A stretch of 35,146 nucleotides of DNA from NCBI GenBank assembly GCA_003136575.1, contig PLEX01000147.1:1-35146 (forward strand). The letters run 5' to 3'. The number at the start of each line of letters is the position of its first letter. The stretch's first letter is position 1. Positions 17,080 through 25,107 of the stretch are shown here, one piece after another. The notes below the pieces were generated by a model. The model was given only the letters and a program-made list of their open reading frames with translations, was not told the DNA's origin and ran no database searches. The position numbers were made by a program, and so were the translations under genes. The DNA comes from Bryobacterales bacterium. Lineage in GTDB: Bacteria > Acidobacteriota > Terriglobia > Bryobacterales > Bryobacteraceae.

Positions 17080-17928
17080 TCAGCGCTCCGGTTCCGGCTT
17101 GATCTCGGATTCCAGAACAACGGGCGCGGGTCCGGAAATGCCGCCATCCTTGCGCACTCGCCAGAAGTGCACTCCCATAAAGACGACGGCGATCAGAGGG
17201 ATCGCCACGCAATGCCAGATATAAGCCCGCAACAGCGCGGCCGAATCCACTATGGTTCCGCCCAGCATCGCGAAGCGAACGTCGTTTGCCTGCGTCATCC
17301 CCAGTTGCGGGCCGAACGGGCCTTCGTGTCCCACCAGCGGCGTGGCACACGCCATGTTCGTGCCCACGGTCACAGCCCAGAAGCCCAACTGATCGTCGGG
17401 CAACAGATAGCCCGTAAACGACAACAACAGCGTGAACACCAGCAGAAGCACGCCCACGCACCAGTTGAATTCGCGCGGCTTCTTATACGCTCCGGTGAGC
17501 ACGACGCGAAGCATGTGCAGCCAGACCGTAATCACCATCAGATGACCAGCCCAGCGATGTGCATTGCGCAGCAGCCGTCCAAAAGGCACGTCATGTTCGA
17601 GATAGAGAATGTCGCGGTACGCCTGCACTTTGGTCGGGTGGTAGTAGAACATGAGCAACGCGCCGGTCAGCGTAAGAATCGTAAACAGATAAAAGCTGAT
17701 ACCGCCCATGCCCCAGGTATAGCTGTAGCGCACAGCGTCGCGATTGATCTTGCCGGGATGCAGATGCAGGAAAACGTTGCCGACGGTGCCGAGCGCGCGC
17801 GTCCGCGGATCCTTGCGCTCGTGCTTCACCCGAAAAATCGATTTCCAGATCTGCGTTTTTTGCGGCGTCTTCAGAATTGCCCGCAGGCCGTTAATCCCGC
17901 TCCGGATTCCATCGCGCAAACCGGGCAT
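17080..17928 (-). CDS. cytochrome b, b6-type N-terminal half
   Basis: A 282-residue, four-helix subunit that binds two b haems and, with subunit IV, oxidises quinol. The haem ligands are H124 and H138 (14 apart) in RNAHRWAGHLMVITVWLHMLRV-like helix B, and H239 and H254 (15 apart) in helix D. The 15-residue spacing is the b6 type; mitochondrial-type cytochrome b has 14. Other family marks are FYYHPT, GAYKKPREFNW, TGYLLPDDQLGFWAV and HFWRVRK followed by GISGP. By remembered alignment the Cys that binds the extra c-type haem of plant b6 is G73 here, so that haem is probably absent. The gene is 4 bases after the Rieske gene stop. Confidence 0.93.
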   Translation of the reverse strand: MPGLRDGIRSGINGLRAILKTPQKTQIWKSIFRVKHERKDPRTRALGTVGNVFLHLHPGKINRDAVRYSYTWGMGGISFYLFTILTLTGALLMFYYHPTKVQAYRDILYLEHDVPFGRLLRNAHRWAGHLMVITVWLHMLRVVLTGAYKKPREFNWCVGVLLLVFTLLLSFTGYLLPDDQLGFWAVTVGTNMACATPLVGHEGPFGPQLGMTQANDVRFAMLGGTIVDSAALLRAYIWHCVAIPLIAVVFMGVHFWRVRKDGGISGPAPVVLESEIKPEPER

Positions 17929-17932
17929 TGGC

Positions 17933-18496
17933 CTATCCTCTCCCGCCAGAAACGGTCACAAAGGATTGCGGGTGGTTGAACTCGCATCCTCCGTTTGGAG
18001 GGCATACAAACAAGCGACTCACGTCCACAACGACCTGCCCTTCGGAATCGACCTCAACATGCGCGCGATCCATGGGGCGCGGCGCGGGGCCTTCGAAGTT
18101 TCGCCCCTCCATGTCGTAGCCGCTGCCGTGACAAGGGCACTTGAACTTGTTTTCCGATTCGATCCAGTTGGGCGTGCACCCCAGATGCGTGCACTTCGCG
18201 AGGATCACAAAAAGCCGGTCCGGTTCGCGCACCACCCATACGCGATGCGATTGCCGGAAGCGTTCGTCGACTCCGAGGCCGAAATCCGAGACCTGCCCGA
18301 TGCGAAACGTCGTGCCGGGTTCAAACAGCGCGCGCGGGAAAAAGAACCTGATAAACATCAGGACGCTCGCACCGAGAAAAGCGCACACGGCGGTCCAGGT
18401 AATGCGGCGGCGCGTGATATACGGATCGGGCGCAACGGAAGCAGGCATCGGTGGTTCAGGTTTGCGCGCGGCCGTCACATATTCCCTTGCGGGCAC
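17933..18496 (-). CDS. Rieske [2Fe-2S] subunit of the bc-type complex
   Basis: A 187-residue protein with one N-terminal membrane helix (about 34-54) and a soluble Rieske domain. Cluster ligands are C102 and H104 in CTHLGC and C120 and H123 in CPCHGSGY; C107 and C122 form the usual disulfide. The helix is preceded by a basic stretch (ITRRRITW), not a strict twin-arginine motif. It starts at GTG 18496, one base after the cupredoxin stop (TGA-C-GTG), so translation is probably coupled. It carries electrons from quinol to the cytochrome c or cupredoxin partner encoded in the same operon. Confidence 0.95.
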   Translation of the reverse strand: MPAREYVTAARKPEPPMPASVAPDPYITRRRITWTAVCAFLGASVLMFIRFFFPRALFEPGTTFRIGQVSDFGLGVDERFRQSHRVWVVREPDRLFVILAKCTHLGCTPNWIESENKFKCPCHGSGYDMEGRNFEGPAPRPMDRAHVEVDSEGQVVVDVSRLFVCPPNGGCEFNHPQSFVTVSGGRG

Positions 18497-18497
18497 G

Positions 18498-19229
18498 TCA
18501 TCCTTTAAAGGTGAAGTCCGCGCGCGCGCCCGTTCTGACTTTCAAGGTCTGCGTTCCGAACTTCTCCTGCCAGGCTTCAATTGTATATTCTCCCGGCGGC
18601 AGGCCTTTGATAACGAAAGTGCCATCCTTGCCGGTGACCGCGAAGAAAGGATTCGACAATACGTTGATGTACATCTGCATCCAGCGGTGGATGTTGCACC
18701 TCACCGGCATTCCGATCTCGAACTTCGGAAACTTGGTCAGTTGAATTGAACCTTTGTCCTGAGCCACGTTCCAGTCGCGGTTGACGGCCGGCATGGCGTG
18801 AACGTTGTGGCTCGCCGCGTCGCTGTTCAGAAACTGCACAGGCTGATTGACCATGACGGCGATCACGTGCGGCAGAAACATGCACCCGCTTTGATCCACT
18901 TTCACCGGCGTTGCCGGAACCGGGTATTGTTTGTTCGGCAAGCCGTCTTTGACGTAAACGAGAACGTTCTGCAAGGTATGACCGGAGTTCACGACCACCT
19001 CCTGAGACATGATGCCCGCAGGATGCTTCTTATCGCAATCGGGTTCGGAATTCAGGCTGTGGTGTTTCAGGACAGGCGGCGGTCCGCTGTAAAGGATTTT
19101 GCCTGTGATCGAGTCGGATGCGACGGCTTTCGGGAACGCGCCGGGCGCGTCCGTTTTTGAAGTCTGCGCGAGAAGCACTGCGCTGGCCAGGGCGAGCGAC
19201 GCCAGAGTTATCTGAGTTTTTCGCGTCAT
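18498..19229 (-). CDS. exported cupredoxin-like copper protein
   Basis: A 243-residue protein from ATG 19229 with a signal peptide (LASLALASAVLLAQ). The middle domain reads like a cupredoxin: a possible His ligand in SHNVHAMP (H141), then C178-x2-H181 with M186 five residues later, the spacing of plastocyanin (M184 is the alternative). The C-terminal part (TGKDGTFVIKGLPPGEYTIEAWQEKFGT) is a carboxypeptidase-regulatory-like beta domain. It is the first gene of the bc-complex operon, which suggests a soluble electron carrier dedicated to that complex, working alongside or instead of the octahaem cytochrome. Copper binding is inferred from the residue pattern. Confidence 0.8.
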   Translation of the reverse strand: MTRKTQITLASLALASAVLLAQTSKTDAPGAFPKAVASDSITGKILYSGPPPVLKHHSLNSEPDCDKKHPAGIMSQEVVVNSGHTLQNVLVYVKDGLPNKQYPVPATPVKVDQSGCMFLPHVIAVMVNQPVQFLNSDAASHNVHAMPAVNRDWNVAQDKGSIQLTKFPKFEIGMPVRCNIHRWMQMYINVLSNPFFAVTGKDGTFVIKGLPPGEYTIEAWQEKFGTQTLKVRTGARADFTFKG

Positions 19230-19376
19230 AAGGTAGAAACCACTGGAGCAATCGGCGTTCCAAAGGGTATGCCGCCGAATTTGCCGTAACGCCATAGTTG
19301 GCTTCTGCATCGTCAGAGTATGCGCGCCAGCCAGCGCCAACCGTGGGAGTTTGCCATGAGGATACTTACAACTTGA

Positions 19377-20643
19377 CAGAAACCGCACCTTCAGAATTAC
19401 ACCGATCACGTCAATCCTCAGTGGGTCCGGCTGCTCGACTTGCTGCAATTGAATTCGGAGTACACTCGCTGCGAAGGCGTGGAACTGACCACGACCGATG
19501 GTCGCACGATCCTCGATTTTCTCTCCGGCTATTGCGTTCACAAAGCAGGCCACAACCATCCGGAGATTATCGGGCAGTTACAGCAGGAACGGGCGCGACG
19601 CGGCCCGGCGATGTTGCAGAGCCACGTCCCGGACCTGGCGGGAGAACTCGCGAAGCGCATTTGCGGGCTGGCGGGCGGCAAGTTGCACAAAGCTTTCTTC
19701 GCCTGTTCCGGCAGCGAAGGAGTAGAAAGCGCGATTAAGTTCGCGCGGGCCGCAACGGGAAGGAGCGGGCTTCTGATGGGAGACGATTTCTGGCGCGGCA
19801 AGTTCGGCGCGGTGCTGCCTGGCACCTGCGCCATTCCACTCAACGACCTTTCCGCCGTGGATAAACAGCTGGCGACCAAACAATGCGCGGCTTTTTTCGC
19901 GGAGCCCATTCAATCGGAAGCCCGGAATCCGCCTGCCGGATCCCGGTTATCTGAAAGGCGCCCAGAATTTGTGTGCGCGATATGGCACAGTCTTCGTTCT
20001 GGACGAAGTGCAGACTGGCATGGACCGAACGGGCAGACTTCTGGCGGCGCATCACTGTGGCGTCGAACCCGATATCGCAATTCTGGCTAAAGCTCTCAGC
20101 GGCGGACTCGTTCCGTGCAGCGCGGTTCTTATGTCGGACCGCATCTACGAGGCGGTTTACGATTCGCTGAAGCGTTCGAGCGTCCACACGTCCACTTTCA
20201 GCGAGAACTCCATGTCCATGCGGGCGGGCCTGGCGACACTCGATGTCGTTGAGCGGGAAAATCTCGTCGAGCGATCACTCGTTATGGGTGAGGTGTTGCG
20301 GCAGCGGCTGCGGGAAGCGCTGGCCGGCTACGAAATGGTCGCCGACGTTCGCGGCATCGGGATGATGTCGGGGATCGAATTTCAGGCGCCGAAGCAACTG
20401 CGGCGCGCGGCGTTGGAAGCTTTCCGTCATATCCACGAGGGAATGTTCCGGCAGATTGTCATGATGCGCCTTTACCGCGACCACAACATTCTGACGCGGA
20501 TCTGCGGCAACAACTTCATGGTTCTGAAGGTTGCGCCACCGTTGGTGGTTACCGAGGAATAGATCGAACGGTTTGTTTACGCGGCGCGCGACGTTGTCGA
20601 CCTGATGCACAATTCGGCGTCGTTCTGGACCGATTTGCTCTGA
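19377..20643 (+). pseudogene. class III aminotransferase (HpnO-like), broken
   Basis: Homology begins at about YTDHVNPQWVRLLDLLQLN in a frame open only from 19377, with no start codon before TTG 19440. It continues through GYCVHKAGHNHP, FFACSGSEGVESAIKFARAATGR and AFFAEPIQSEA. Four lesions are visible: loss of the 5' start, an in-frame gap of roughly 15 residues after RSGLL where relatives have an AFHGLT segment, a +1 shift at CCC 19921-19923, and a TAG at 20560-20562 followed by a well-kept tail (IERFVYAARDVVDLMHNS) to 20643. The PLP lysine survives (LAKALSGG). Relatives act on amino groups of acyclic substrates; the HpnO hopanoid assignment is tentative. Confidence 0.85.
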
Positions 20644-20661
20644 ATGTTTGAGTTGGTGCCT

Positions 20662-20696
20662 GCGCGCGGGACGGAACCCGGCGTCCCGGAACGCGC
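20662..20696 (+). terminator. long GC-rich hairpin after the aminotransferase pseudogene
   Basis: CGGGACG (20667-20673) pairs with CGTCCCG (20682-20688) around an 8-base loop, extended by GCGCG (20662-20666) with CGCGC (20692-20696) across a 3-base internal bulge. It lies 18 bases after the old stop codon. There is no T tract. Confidence 0.4.
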
Positions 20697-20781
20697 GGCG
20701 GTCCGTGCGGAGGGGGCGTTCTGATCGGCGCTAAACAAGAATAGCGAAACTGACGATATCAGAGATGAAAGGTGAAACACA

Positions 20782-20949
20782 ATGCACATCTCGCCGACAT
20801 CGAACCTCAATACCGTTTTCAACGGCCCTGCCGGACCAACTCCGGCGCCGAAGACTCCGCCGTCATCGACGACGGCAGATACGCTGAACCTCAGCCCGGC
20901 CGTCCAGTCGAAGTTGAAGGATGCGGATGGCGACGGCGACGGCCATTAG
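20782..20949 (+). CDS. 55-residue peptide with C-terminal DGDGDG
   Basis: A small gene starting at ATG 20782 behind a good ribosome-binding site (AAAGGTG, 8 bases upstream). The peptide begins MHISPTSNLNTVFNGPAG, is rich in Pro/Thr/Ser, then has DTLNLSPAVQSKLKDADGDG and ends GDGH. The 'DTLNLSPAVQSKLKDADGDG' tail resembles short hypothetical peptides I associate with acidobacterial genomes. The Asp/Gly end looks like half a calcium loop, but one such motif is not proof of binding. No signal peptide or membrane helix. It converges on the dihaem cytochrome gene. Function unknown. Confidence 0.6.
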   Translation: MHISPTSNLNTVFNGPAGPTPAPKTPPSSTTADTLNLSPAVQSKLKDADGDGDGH

Positions 20950-21006
20950 AGCGGCTACACCGGCAACCAGTACCGGTCGGTCCGCTCCAGGGCCATCTTC
21001 ACGCGA

Positions 21007-22197
21007 TTATTTCGGCTTCGAAAACCGCGCATCATCCAAAGCAACGTTGACCTTCGCATCGGCAACCTTGTAGGTGTCGAGCACGTTCCACGTTGTCAGC
21101 TTGATTTCGAAGGGCACTTTGAGATCGCCCGCAGCGCGGTAGTCAGCGTAGTCAACTTGCTCGCGAAGTTGCCCCAGCGGCGTGCGCGTGGTCAGCACGC
21201 GGCGCAGCAGCAGGCCCGATGCGGAATCGAAATAGAACTGGTCCGTGAGGACGCCCGCGCGGCCGGTGAGGACGGTCGTATCCTTCCCGTTGATTTGCAT
21301 GGGACGTCCGCCGCCCGCCTGCAGATTGGCGTACTTCTCTTTGAGGTGAAGCGCGGTGCCCGCATCGTTCAGCCGCAACGCCTGATCCAGCGGGAAACCG
21401 GTGAGGTCGGAAACCTTCGTGCCTGCCTGCTCCCATCCCGCGGAGCCGTCATAACCATGAATGCTCGCCTCGGGAGTGGACTGCCGGGCTTCGCGGTACT
21501 TGCCTTGTTTTTCCTCGATGCTGAACCCCGCCGACTGGCCGGCGCGGTTGGTTACGGTGCCGGTCATCGAAAGAGATTGAAGTTTTTCAAGTGAAGCGCG
21601 CCCGCCAACGGCGTCGACGTACTTACCGATAACGTCGTCCACTGGCGGCGCTGGCGCGCGTTGTCCCCGCCCGCCGCCGGAAAACCCGGCTGCGCCCTGA
21701 GGATTTCCGCCAGCCGGCCGCGCCGGGGGAGTCATCTGAGCTATCTGTTCGGGCGTCAACATTTCCGCCATGGGCAGGCCAACCGGCTGATTGTGCCCTG
21801 CGTGGCACGTTGCGCACTGAACCTGGATCCCGTAATTCGCGGCATTGATGCCATTCACCATTTTCATCATCTGGCGAGCCGTTTGTTTGCTGCGCTTGTC
21901 GTCCTTCTCATAAGACCACTCGCCCGAGGGTTCCTGAACGTGGCAATCGATGCACCGCATATTGACGGCAGCCGCTACATAGCGCATCGTGACGTCCAAC
22001 TGGTCTGCAGGCACGTTAGTCAGCGCCTGGATGTTCTTGTACTTCTCGTTCGCCATTGGTCCCGACGGCAGCGCCGGTGGCTGACCGCCGCCACGGCCCT
22101 GAGGCGGCTGTGCGTGCAGTCCCCCGGCAAAGACGACCAACGCGGCGATCGTCAGATAAACGTGGATTCGGCACGTTCCGGCTTCTTTAAACCCCAT
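21007..22197 (-). CDS. reaction-centre-type dihaem cytochrome c with LolA-like tail
   Basis: A 396-residue exported protein; ATG 22197 is chosen because GGAGG lies 7 bases upstream and a signal peptide follows (IHVYLTIAALVVFAGGLHAQ). The N-terminal domain belongs to the photosynthetic-reaction-centre cytochrome c subunit family: YKNIQALTNVPADQLDVTMR, haem sites CIDCH (82-86) and CATCH (128-132), KQTARQMMKMVNGIN between. The family is frequent in non-photosynthetic Acidobacteriota. A Gly/Pro-rich linker (about 152-185) leads to a second domain, VIGKYVDAVGGRASLEKLQSL and on, of the LolA/outer-membrane lipoprotein-sorting type. Likely a periplasmic electron carrier; the role of the tail is unknown. 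Confidence 0.88.
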   Translation of the reverse strand: MGFKEAGTCRIHVYLTIAALVVFAGGLHAQPPQGRGGGQPPALPSGPMANEKYKNIQALTNVPADQLDVTMRYVAAAVNMRCIDCHVQEPSGEWSYEKDDKRSKQTARQMMKMVNGINAANYGIQVQCATCHAGHNQPVGLPMAEMLTPEQIAQMTPPARPAGGNPQGAAGFSGGGRGQRAPAPPVDDVIGKYVDAVGGRASLEKLQSLSMTGTVTNRAGQSAGFSIEEKQGKYREARQSTPEASIHGYDGSAGWEQAGTKVSDLTGFPLDQALRLNDAGTALHLKEKYANLQAGGGRPMQINGKDTTVLTGRAGVLTDQFYFDSASGLLLRRVLTTRTPLGQLREQVDYADYRAAGDLKVPFEIKLTTWNVLDTYKVADAKVNVALDDARFSKPK

Positions 22198-22467
22198 TCC
22201 ACATCCTCCCGAAAACTCCGAAGACCTATCAGTTTCAGATTTTACAACAGGCTCGCCGATTGCGTGTCGTGAAGCCGAATCGTCCCACAGTGGCGAGCGT
22301 GGGCGACCGAGGAAACACATCAACGTCCGAACTCGCGCAAGACAGCATTGGGCAGCCATCGCGGCCGGCCGCCACAGAGGCCGGATTTCTATACCGGTCT
22401 CGACGCGGCCGCGCTTCGCGGCAGCGGGCCGACAGGCGACCGAAGTGGGTCGGCGACCCCGTCCGGC

Positions 22468-22473
22468 TATAAT
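22468..22473 (+). promoter_or_regulatory. TATAAT box 11 bases before a start codon
   Basis: TATAAT ends 11 bases before ATG 22485. Transcription would begin at about 22480, leaving only about five leader bases. No recognisable -35 is seen about 17 bases upstream. The 12-mer CCGGCTATAATT recurs exactly at 26842-26853. Confidence 0.55.
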
Positions 22474-22484
22474 TGAAAAAGTCA

Positions 22485-23288
22485 ATGAAGCGCTCGGTGA
22501 AAAGCAGGCAAACGCGTCTGGCGCTGACAGGCCTGCTCCTGCTCGCCGCGCCCGTCGTCGTGTTCGCACAAACGGACGAGATTCAGGTCTATGACGCCGC
22601 GATCGCCGATCAGGGCGTATTCAACGTCATGGTCCACAGCAATTTCACGCTGGCGGGGAGGAAGACGGCGGACTTCCCCGGCGGCATCATTCCCAATCAT
22701 TCGGTCAACGGCGCGGTGGAATGGGCCTATGGCGTCACCGACTGGATGGAACAGGGGCTTTATTTTCCCGTCTACAGCGCCTTTTCCGATGGACGCGATG
22801 GCACGCTGAATGGATTCAAGATCCGCGAGCTGTTCGTCAAGCCGCACGCCGACGAGCAGACGTTCTTCTACGGCGTTAATTTCGAGTTCAGCGTCAACTA
22901 TAAGTACTGGGAGTCCCGACACATCACTTCTGAAATCCGTCCGATCATCGGCCTGCACCTCAAGCCCTGGGACATCATAGTTAACCCGATCGTGGATACA
23001 AACTATACCGGGGGGCCGGGGAATCTGGAGTTTGTTCCCGCGACACGAGTCGCATACAACCTGAACGATAAGTGGGCCGTTGCTTTGGAGTCCTACTCCG
23101 ATTTCGGAACGCTGCGCCACTTTAATGCGGCGCACGATCAGTTCCAGGAAGGCTGGCTGACCATCGACCACCAGGGCAAGGTCATCAACATCGAAACCGG
23201 CATTGGCATCGGTTACACCGCCGACTCCGACAAAATAACTCTCAAGCTGATGGTCTCGCGGGACATCAATCCGAAGTCCAAACCGTGA
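22485..23288 (+). CDS. outer-membrane beta-barrel-like protein, unknown
   Basis: A 267-residue protein from ATG 22485 (a TTG at 22473 would overlap the -10 box). A signal peptide (TRLALTGLLLLAAPVVVFAQ) is followed by alternating strands rich in Tyr, Trp and Phe: WAYGVTDWMEQGLYFPVYSAF, TFFYGVNFEFSVNYKYWE, EIRPIIGLHLKPWDIIVNP, then RVAYNLNDKWAVALESYSD and INIETGIGIGYTADSDKITL. The layout is like small 'meta-pathway' or transporter-type outer-membrane barrels, but the C-terminus does not end in Phe and I recognise no exact family. It is divergent from the dihaem cytochrome gene. Confidence 0.75.
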   Translation: MKRSVKSRQTRLALTGLLLLAAPVVVFAQTDEIQVYDAAIADQGVFNVMVHSNFTLAGRKTADFPGGIIPNHSVNGAVEWAYGVTDWMEQGLYFPVYSAFSDGRDGTLNGFKIRELFVKPHADEQTFFYGVNFEFSVNYKYWESRHITSEIRPIIGLHLKPWDIIVNPIVDTNYTGGPGNLEFVPATRVAYNLNDKWAVALESYSDFGTLRHFNAAHDQFQEGWLTIDHQGKVINIETGIGIGYTADSDKITLKLMVSRDINPKSKP

Positions 23289-23410
23289 AACAATTGAAAC
23301 GGTGCGCTCCGCTCGAATTAATACGAGGCAGGGGGCAAACGGCCGGCAGGATGCACATCCCCCAGCCCGATTCGCCTTCAGCATTTCTTCGGAATTACGT
23401 CGGCCACTTC

Positions 23411-23425
23411 AGTCCATAGTGGACT
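23411..23425. promoter_or_regulatory. 15-base palindrome upstream of the FAD oxidoreductase pseudogene
   Basis: AGTCCA-TAG-TGGACT is a perfect 6+6 inverted repeat, 71 bases before the start of the broken FAD oxidoreductase gene. It could be a regulator site left from when the gene was active; no regulator gene is nearby. Confidence 0.3.
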
Positions 23426-23495
23426 CGGCTTTCACAGGGTCGGCCCTCGACGGAACCAGTCTCGTCTATCGCCCGGAAAGCTATCGATTTTAGAC

Positions 23496-24418
23496 ATGTC
23501 AAGTCCGGATGTATTCGTAATAGGCGGCGGTCCGGCGGGGCTTGCGGCGGCCATCGCGGCCAGCCGGCGGGGCCTGCGCGTCGTGGTCGCCGATGGCGAA
23601 CGCGCGCCGATCGATAAACCCTGCGGAGAAGGTCTGATGCCGGATTCGCGGCTGCTGGCCACACAACTCGGACTGTAGATCCCCGAATCGATGGGATACG
23701 GGTTCCAGGGGATTCGTTTCCACGGCGCCGGACGCTCGGTGGCGGCGGATATTTCGGGAGGTTGTGGCATCGGCATACGCCGCACGACGCGCACCTCGCG
23801 CTTGGCAGGATGGATTGTCGGCGCGGACGGCTCCTCATCGTTGGTCCGCCGGTGGGCGGCGCTCAACGAGGTCGCGGCGAGATCGCGCCGGTATGCATAC
23901 CGGCAGCACTTCGCGGTTCGGCCGTGGTCCAACTATATGGAAATATACTGGGGCGATGGCTGTATGTCACCCCGGTCGATGCGAATGAAGTCTGTGTGGC
24001 GTTGGTTTCCCGCGGCCCCGAACTCCCGCTGGGAGAAGCTTTGAATCGTTATTTTCCCCCGCTCCGCGAGCGTTTGCCATACGGGTCCGAAGGAAGCCGC
24101 GAACGGGGCGCGGCCACCGGGAACGTGCGCCTGCGCGCGGTGGCCCGCGGTAATGTCGCGCTCATCGGCGACGCATCCGGCTCCGTAGACGCCATCGCCG
24201 GCGAAGGCATCTGCCTCAGTTTCCGGCAGGCCGAAGTTCTCGCCGAAGCCATGGCCCGGGGCGATCTCTCGACTTACAATCGCCGGCATCCGTGGCTGGC
24301 GCTTCGCCCGCATCTGATGGCGAGAACCATGCTCCAGCTGGATCGCGGCCAGTGGATTCAGAATTGGGCGATGAGCTTGCTTTCCTCGCAGCCCCGGATC
24401 TTCCGGCAATTACTGTAG
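23496..24418 (+). pseudogene. FAD-dependent oxidoreductase (geranylgeranyl-reductase-like), broken
   Basis: From ATG 23496 the frame gives the Rossmann FAD motif VIGGGPAGLAAAIAASRRGL and the PCGEGLMP segment, which are the marks of the geranylgeranyl-reductase/halogenase-like flavoprotein family. It then meets TAG at 23676-23678 (probably CAG originally) and continues in frame. An in-frame gap follows after GIGIRRTTRT, where relatives have about 40 more residues before the 'IGADG' motif, seen here as VGADGSSSLVRRWA. Near 23960 the frame shifts by one base; the other frame carries LYVTPVDANEVCVALVSRG, the second FAD motif NVALIGDASGSVDAIAGEG, and the C-terminus to 24418. Three independent lesions rule out a working enzyme. 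Confidence 0.88.
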
Positions 24419-24429
24419 GTACACGTCGC

Positions 24430-24994
24430 ATGAAAATAACTTACGCAATTCTGTCTCTGGCCGCCATCGCGATTCCGGCGTTCGCTGCGGATTACAGCTT
24501 CGAGCTGAAGCCGGAGAGCACAAAAGTGCAGTTCACGCTCAGCGACCCTCTGCACACTGTCCACGGCTCGTTCAGCCTGAAGCGCGGCCAGATCGATTTC
24601 AATACGGATACCGGCCGGGCCGCGAGGCAGGTGGTGGTTGACGTCGCCGGCGGCAACAGCGGCAGCGATGCGCGCGATTCCCGGATGCACGCCAACGTTC
24701 TTGAGTCGAAGAAATACCCGGAAGCCGCGTTTGTGCCGGACCGCGTCCAAGGCGCCTGAACGCGTCCGGAACGTCGAATTTGAAAGTGCACGGCACGTTT
24801 ACGATCCACGGCGCTTCGCACGAGCTGACGATGGATGTCAAAGCGGATGGCTCCGGTGATCAGATCCACGCCCCGATGGGCTTCGATATGCCTGACGTCG
24901 CTTGGGGTATGAAGGATCCGGGCAACTTCTGCTGAAGGTGAGCAAGACGGTGCAAATGTCGATTGAAACCGGCGGCCCGCTAAAAAAGCGGTAG
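24430..24994 (+). pseudogene. YceI-family lipid-binding protein, two frameshifts
   Basis: Starting at ATG 24430, 11 bases after the FAD pseudogene, the frame has a signal peptide (MKITYAILSLAAIAIPAFAA) and the YceI pattern YSFELKPESTKVQFTLSDPL, HTVHGSFSLKRGQIDF and DSRMHANVLESKKYPEAAF. It stops at 24757-24759. The -1 frame continues NASGTSNLKVHGTFTIHGAS...HELTMDVKADG...VAWGMKDPGNF to a stop at 24933. A second -1 shift restores LLKVSKTVQMSIETGG to 24994. Both changes are single-base losses. YceI proteins are periplasmic barrels that bind isoprenoid chains; pairing with an isoprenoid-reductase-like flavoprotein is suggestive, but both genes are dead here. Confidence 0.88.
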
Positions 24995-25072
24995 TCTCGA
25001 TACAGCCCGCCCGCTAAGGCCGGACCGCGGCACCCATCCCCGCAAACGACTCGCCTGGTTAGCCCTAAGCCA

Positions 25073-25090
25073 GGTGCGCCCGGTGCGCCC
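25073..25090. repeat. two tandem 9-base repeats at the epimerase promoter
   Basis: GGTGCGCCC occurs twice in tandem, ending two bases before the TATAAT box at 25093-25098. It overlaps where the -35 and spacer would be, so it may be a regulator site. It could also be a simple local duplication. Confidence 0.45.
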
Positions 25091-25092
25091 GA

Positions 25093-25098
25093 TATAAT
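25093..25098 (+). promoter_or_regulatory. TATAAT box 9 bases before the epimerase start
   Basis: TATAAT ends 9 bases before ATG 25108. The expected transcription start, about 25105, leaves almost no leader, and no ribosome-binding sequence is visible. No -35 consensus is seen. Confidence 0.55.
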
Positions 25099-25107
25099 CA
25101 CGCTGGT

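Noticed and set aside
16687-17461. Extended start of the subunit IV gene at 17461
   Set aside because: The first 129 residues overlap the cytochrome b6 gene in another frame; ATG 17074 follows the b6 stop directly.
15137-18508. Long plus-strand frames over the cytochrome b, Rieske and cytochrome c genes
   Set aside because: All are antisense shadows of well-identified genes, with Arg/His/Gln-rich low-complexity products.
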